DNA from: Thermoplasmata archaeon
GTDB lineage: Archaea > Thermoplasmatota > Thermoplasmata > Sysuiplasmatales > Sysuiplasmataceae
NCBI GenBank assembly: GCA_021796175.1
Contig: JAJYOM010000089.1
Coordinates: forward strand, 1-6,459
Reading direction: 5' to 3'
DNA: 6,459 nucleotides
Of the stretch, positions 5,323 through 6,459 are shown piece after piece. The translations under genes and the position numbers were made by a program. How positions within the stretch are numbered: position 1 is the first letter of the stretch; each line of letters begins with the position of its first letter. Below the pieces are notes generated by a model that saw only the letters and a list, made by a program, of their open reading frames with translations, did not search any database and had not been told where the DNA came from.

Positions 5323-5346
5323 TCTTTGCTTTGTGATCATCAAAGA
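5323..5346 (+). terminator. Possible hairpin downstream of the exported protein gene
   Basis: tctttg (5323-5328) can pair with caaaga (5341-5346), or alternatively ctttg (5329-5333) with caaag (5341-5345) around the palindromic tgatca. It lies between two convergent genes, with the T-run ccctttt at 5353-5359 downstream. Convergent placement favours a termination role, but the stem is short. Confidence 0.3.
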
Positions 5347-5377
5347 GCACTGCCCTTTTCGATAGGACACCGGAGGA

Positions 5378-5405
5378 TTTTGATCGCTCATCCTTTTTGA
5401 TCGCT
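5378..5405. repeat. 11-bp direct repeat, period 17, at the 3' end of the recombinase gene
   Basis: ttttgatcgct occurs at 5378-5388 and 5395-5405. The second copy encodes the last codons of the minus-strand recombinase, while the first touches its stop codon (TGA, 5388-5390). The two could reflect a local duplication or a paired protein-binding site. Confidence 0.5.
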
Positions 5406-6050
5406 GCTGCCAGAACCCCTGTAAACGGCAACGGCACGTCGTATTGTCGGTATCTGAAGACCGACATGCTTCGCAACGATCGTCCAGGATTTGCCCTTCT
5501 GTCTCAGGACAAATGCCCTCTCTACCTTGTCCGTCGTTGCCCTTACTGGCCTGCCTGGAGGTCTTCCAGACCTTGTCTGCCTTCGCCCCTCCCGTATTTC
5601 GCGCAATGCGACCTGGACGCGCTCGCTGCGCCGCCTTGACTCAAAAGCGGCAATTACAGGCAACAGCGCTCTCAAGACATCTCTTCCAAGGTCATGGCCG
5701 CCGTCGGGGGGCGTGTCCAGGGACGGTTCTTTCAATGAATGGAAGTATATGCCAAGCGATTCCAGTTCCCATATCGATTCTATTGCCTTCGTGAACTTCT
5801 CGTCCCCCGACCAACTGTCAATAGACCAAACGAGGATATGATTCCATTTCCTATCGGGCGAATGGGCGTCTTTCAACAAGCGCTCGTACTCAATCCTGGC
5901 AACCTTGCCGTATGCGCTTGCCTTCTCCCTGTAGATTTTGGACACACTCCATCCTCTTCGCTCGGCTTCGGTTACAAGCTCGTTCTGCTGTCCTTCGAGA
6001 TCCTGATCCTCGGTGGAGACGCGGACATAGAGAGCACATCTCTCAGACAT
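5388..6050 (-). CDS. Serine recombinase (resolvase/invertase family), active site altered
   Basis: 220 aa site-specific recombinase of the small serine family, cutting DNA with a Ser nucleophile and acting as a dimer/tetramer. The N-terminal catalytic domain (1-~135) starts ALYVRVSTEDQ, with R10 and nucleophile S12; a DRKWNHILVWSID strand precedes the active-site loop. The E-helix segment ALLPVIAAFESRRRSERV (128-145) fits. SGRPPGRPVR (161-170) should lie in the minor groove, and KGKSWTIVAKHVGLQIPTIRRAV (185-207) is the C-terminal helix-turn-helix. The odd point is the usual D-R-x-S-R motif, here D78-S79-W-S-G82, so both conserved arginines (R68 and R71 in gamma-delta resolvase) are gone. The start, ATG 6050, has GAGGT 5 nt upstream and overlaps the end of the Dam gene by 8 nt, indicating coupled translation. 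The fold should be intact, but catalysis is doubtful. Confidence 0.92.
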   Translation of the reverse strand: MSERCALYVRVSTEDQDLEGQQNELVTEAERRGWSVSKIYREKASAYGKVARIEYERLLKDAHSPDRKWNHILVWSIDSWSGDEKFTKAIESIWELESLGIYFHSLKEPSLDTPPDGGHDLGRDVLRALLPVIAAFESRRRSERVQVALREIREGRRQTRSGRPPGRPVRATTDKVERAFVLRQKGKSWTIVAKHVGLQIPTIRRAVAVYRGSGSSDQKG

Positions 6051-6435
6051 CAGGAACCTCCTTCGGCCTCAGGACGGCAATTAGAGACGGAAAAAGGGCA
6101 GGTTTCGGTTTTCCCGTCTTTTCGTCAACATAACCTCCAAATCTCAACCGTCCTCTTATGAACCGAAGCTCGACATCGAACAAGTTATCGTGAAACCAGC
6201 GCGTGTCTGTCCTGGCAGGGATAAGGAGAATGACGGTCCTACCCTGTAAAGATTCCATACGGCCTTTTCTCACCCATTTCGAAATCTCCCGGCCATAAAG
6301 CGGATTGCAGAATGCCGGCGATTTCCAAGGGATACTAAGCCCATCGAAGTCGGCATTTGAGGGGCACGGATCCCATAAGAGACTGTGTAAAAACTCCTTT
6401 TCTTGAGAGCGCTCCTCAGCGTAGAGTACATACTT
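6043..6435 (-). pseudogene. Phage-type Dam adenine-N6 methyltransferase, degenerate, start missing
   Basis: The frame (about 130 codons, ending at TGA 6043-6045) matches phage DNA N-6-adenine methyltransferases from their DPCA motif to the C-terminus. In order: WDPCPSNADFDGL (about 21-33), FCNPLYGREISKWV (42-55), VILLIPARTDTRWFHDNL, FIRGRLRFGG and FPSLIAVLRP. Such enzymes methylate adenine using AdoMet; viruses and proviruses often carry them. Three things suggest decay. The catalytic NPPY is NPLY (CTT at 6298-6300). The usual APFPS is ALFPS (CTT at 6094-6096). No ATG, GTG or TTG precedes the DPC motif before an in-frame TAA at 6436-6438; the first usable start, GTG 6276, comes after NPLY. 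An ATG at 6431 in another frame reads MYSTLRS, like the start of such proteins, so a -1 shift or one-base indel near the A-run after it is likely. It lies directly upstream of the recombinase. Confidence 0.78.
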
Positions 6436-6459
6436 TTATCTAGCATACATCATATATCT

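Noticed and set aside
5397..6161. Several plus-strand frames across the recombinase and methyltransferase region
   Set aside because: They are opposite-strand shadows of two well-recognised minus-strand genes.
1..6459. CRISPR arrays, tRNA or rRNA genes
   Set aside because: No regularly spaced direct repeats and no tRNA cloverleaf or conserved rRNA sequence was seen on either strand.

Overview
The window looks archaeal and fits an acidophilic member of the Thermoplasmata. Arg is mostly AGG/AGA and ATA-Ile is frequent, TATA-like and Shine-Dalgarno signals have archaeal form, and two of the genes encode small exported proteins rich in N-glycosylation sequons. The assignment rests on style only; there is no rRNA or other marker gene here.

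The left third (1-2221) is a nested transposon. An IS630-family transposase gene, whose 5' end lies outside the window, is split by a complete IS110-family element of the IS1111 type (about 453-1891). Removing that element rejoins the IS630 reading frame at the codon before its second catalytic Asp. The element has a DEDD/Ser recombinase gene, 13-bp subterminal inverted repeats, a short left end with a perfect hairpin, and a 236-nt right non-coding end. That right end folds into a convincing bridge RNA (seekRNA), about 1652-1812. Its two internal loops have the same geometry: 9-nt guide, GT, 4-bp stem, CCWGA pentaloop, 9-nt guide ending in TG. One loop matches the occupied IS630 target and the other matches the element's own ends. 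This is the most interesting system in the window.

The middle (2222-5387) holds 565 bp without a convincing gene, then a membrane-anchored glycoprotein-like gene (2787-3524), a 320-bp gap containing a long imperfect hairpin, a small membrane protein on the minus strand (3845-4081), and a divergently transcribed exported beta-rich protein (4226-5263). That last protein has a CPFC motif and a faint resemblance to acid glutamic peptidases (family G1).

The right end (5388-6435, minus strand) is a two-gene piece of a mobile or proviral module: a phage-type Dam adenine methyltransferase followed, with an 8-nt overlap, by a serine recombinase. Both seem damaged. The methyltransferase has NPLY where NPPY is expected and lacks an in-frame start. 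The recombinase lacks both Arg residues of the DRxxR active-site motif. Overall this is accessory DNA made of transposons, decaying mobile-element genes and fast-evolving surface proteins.
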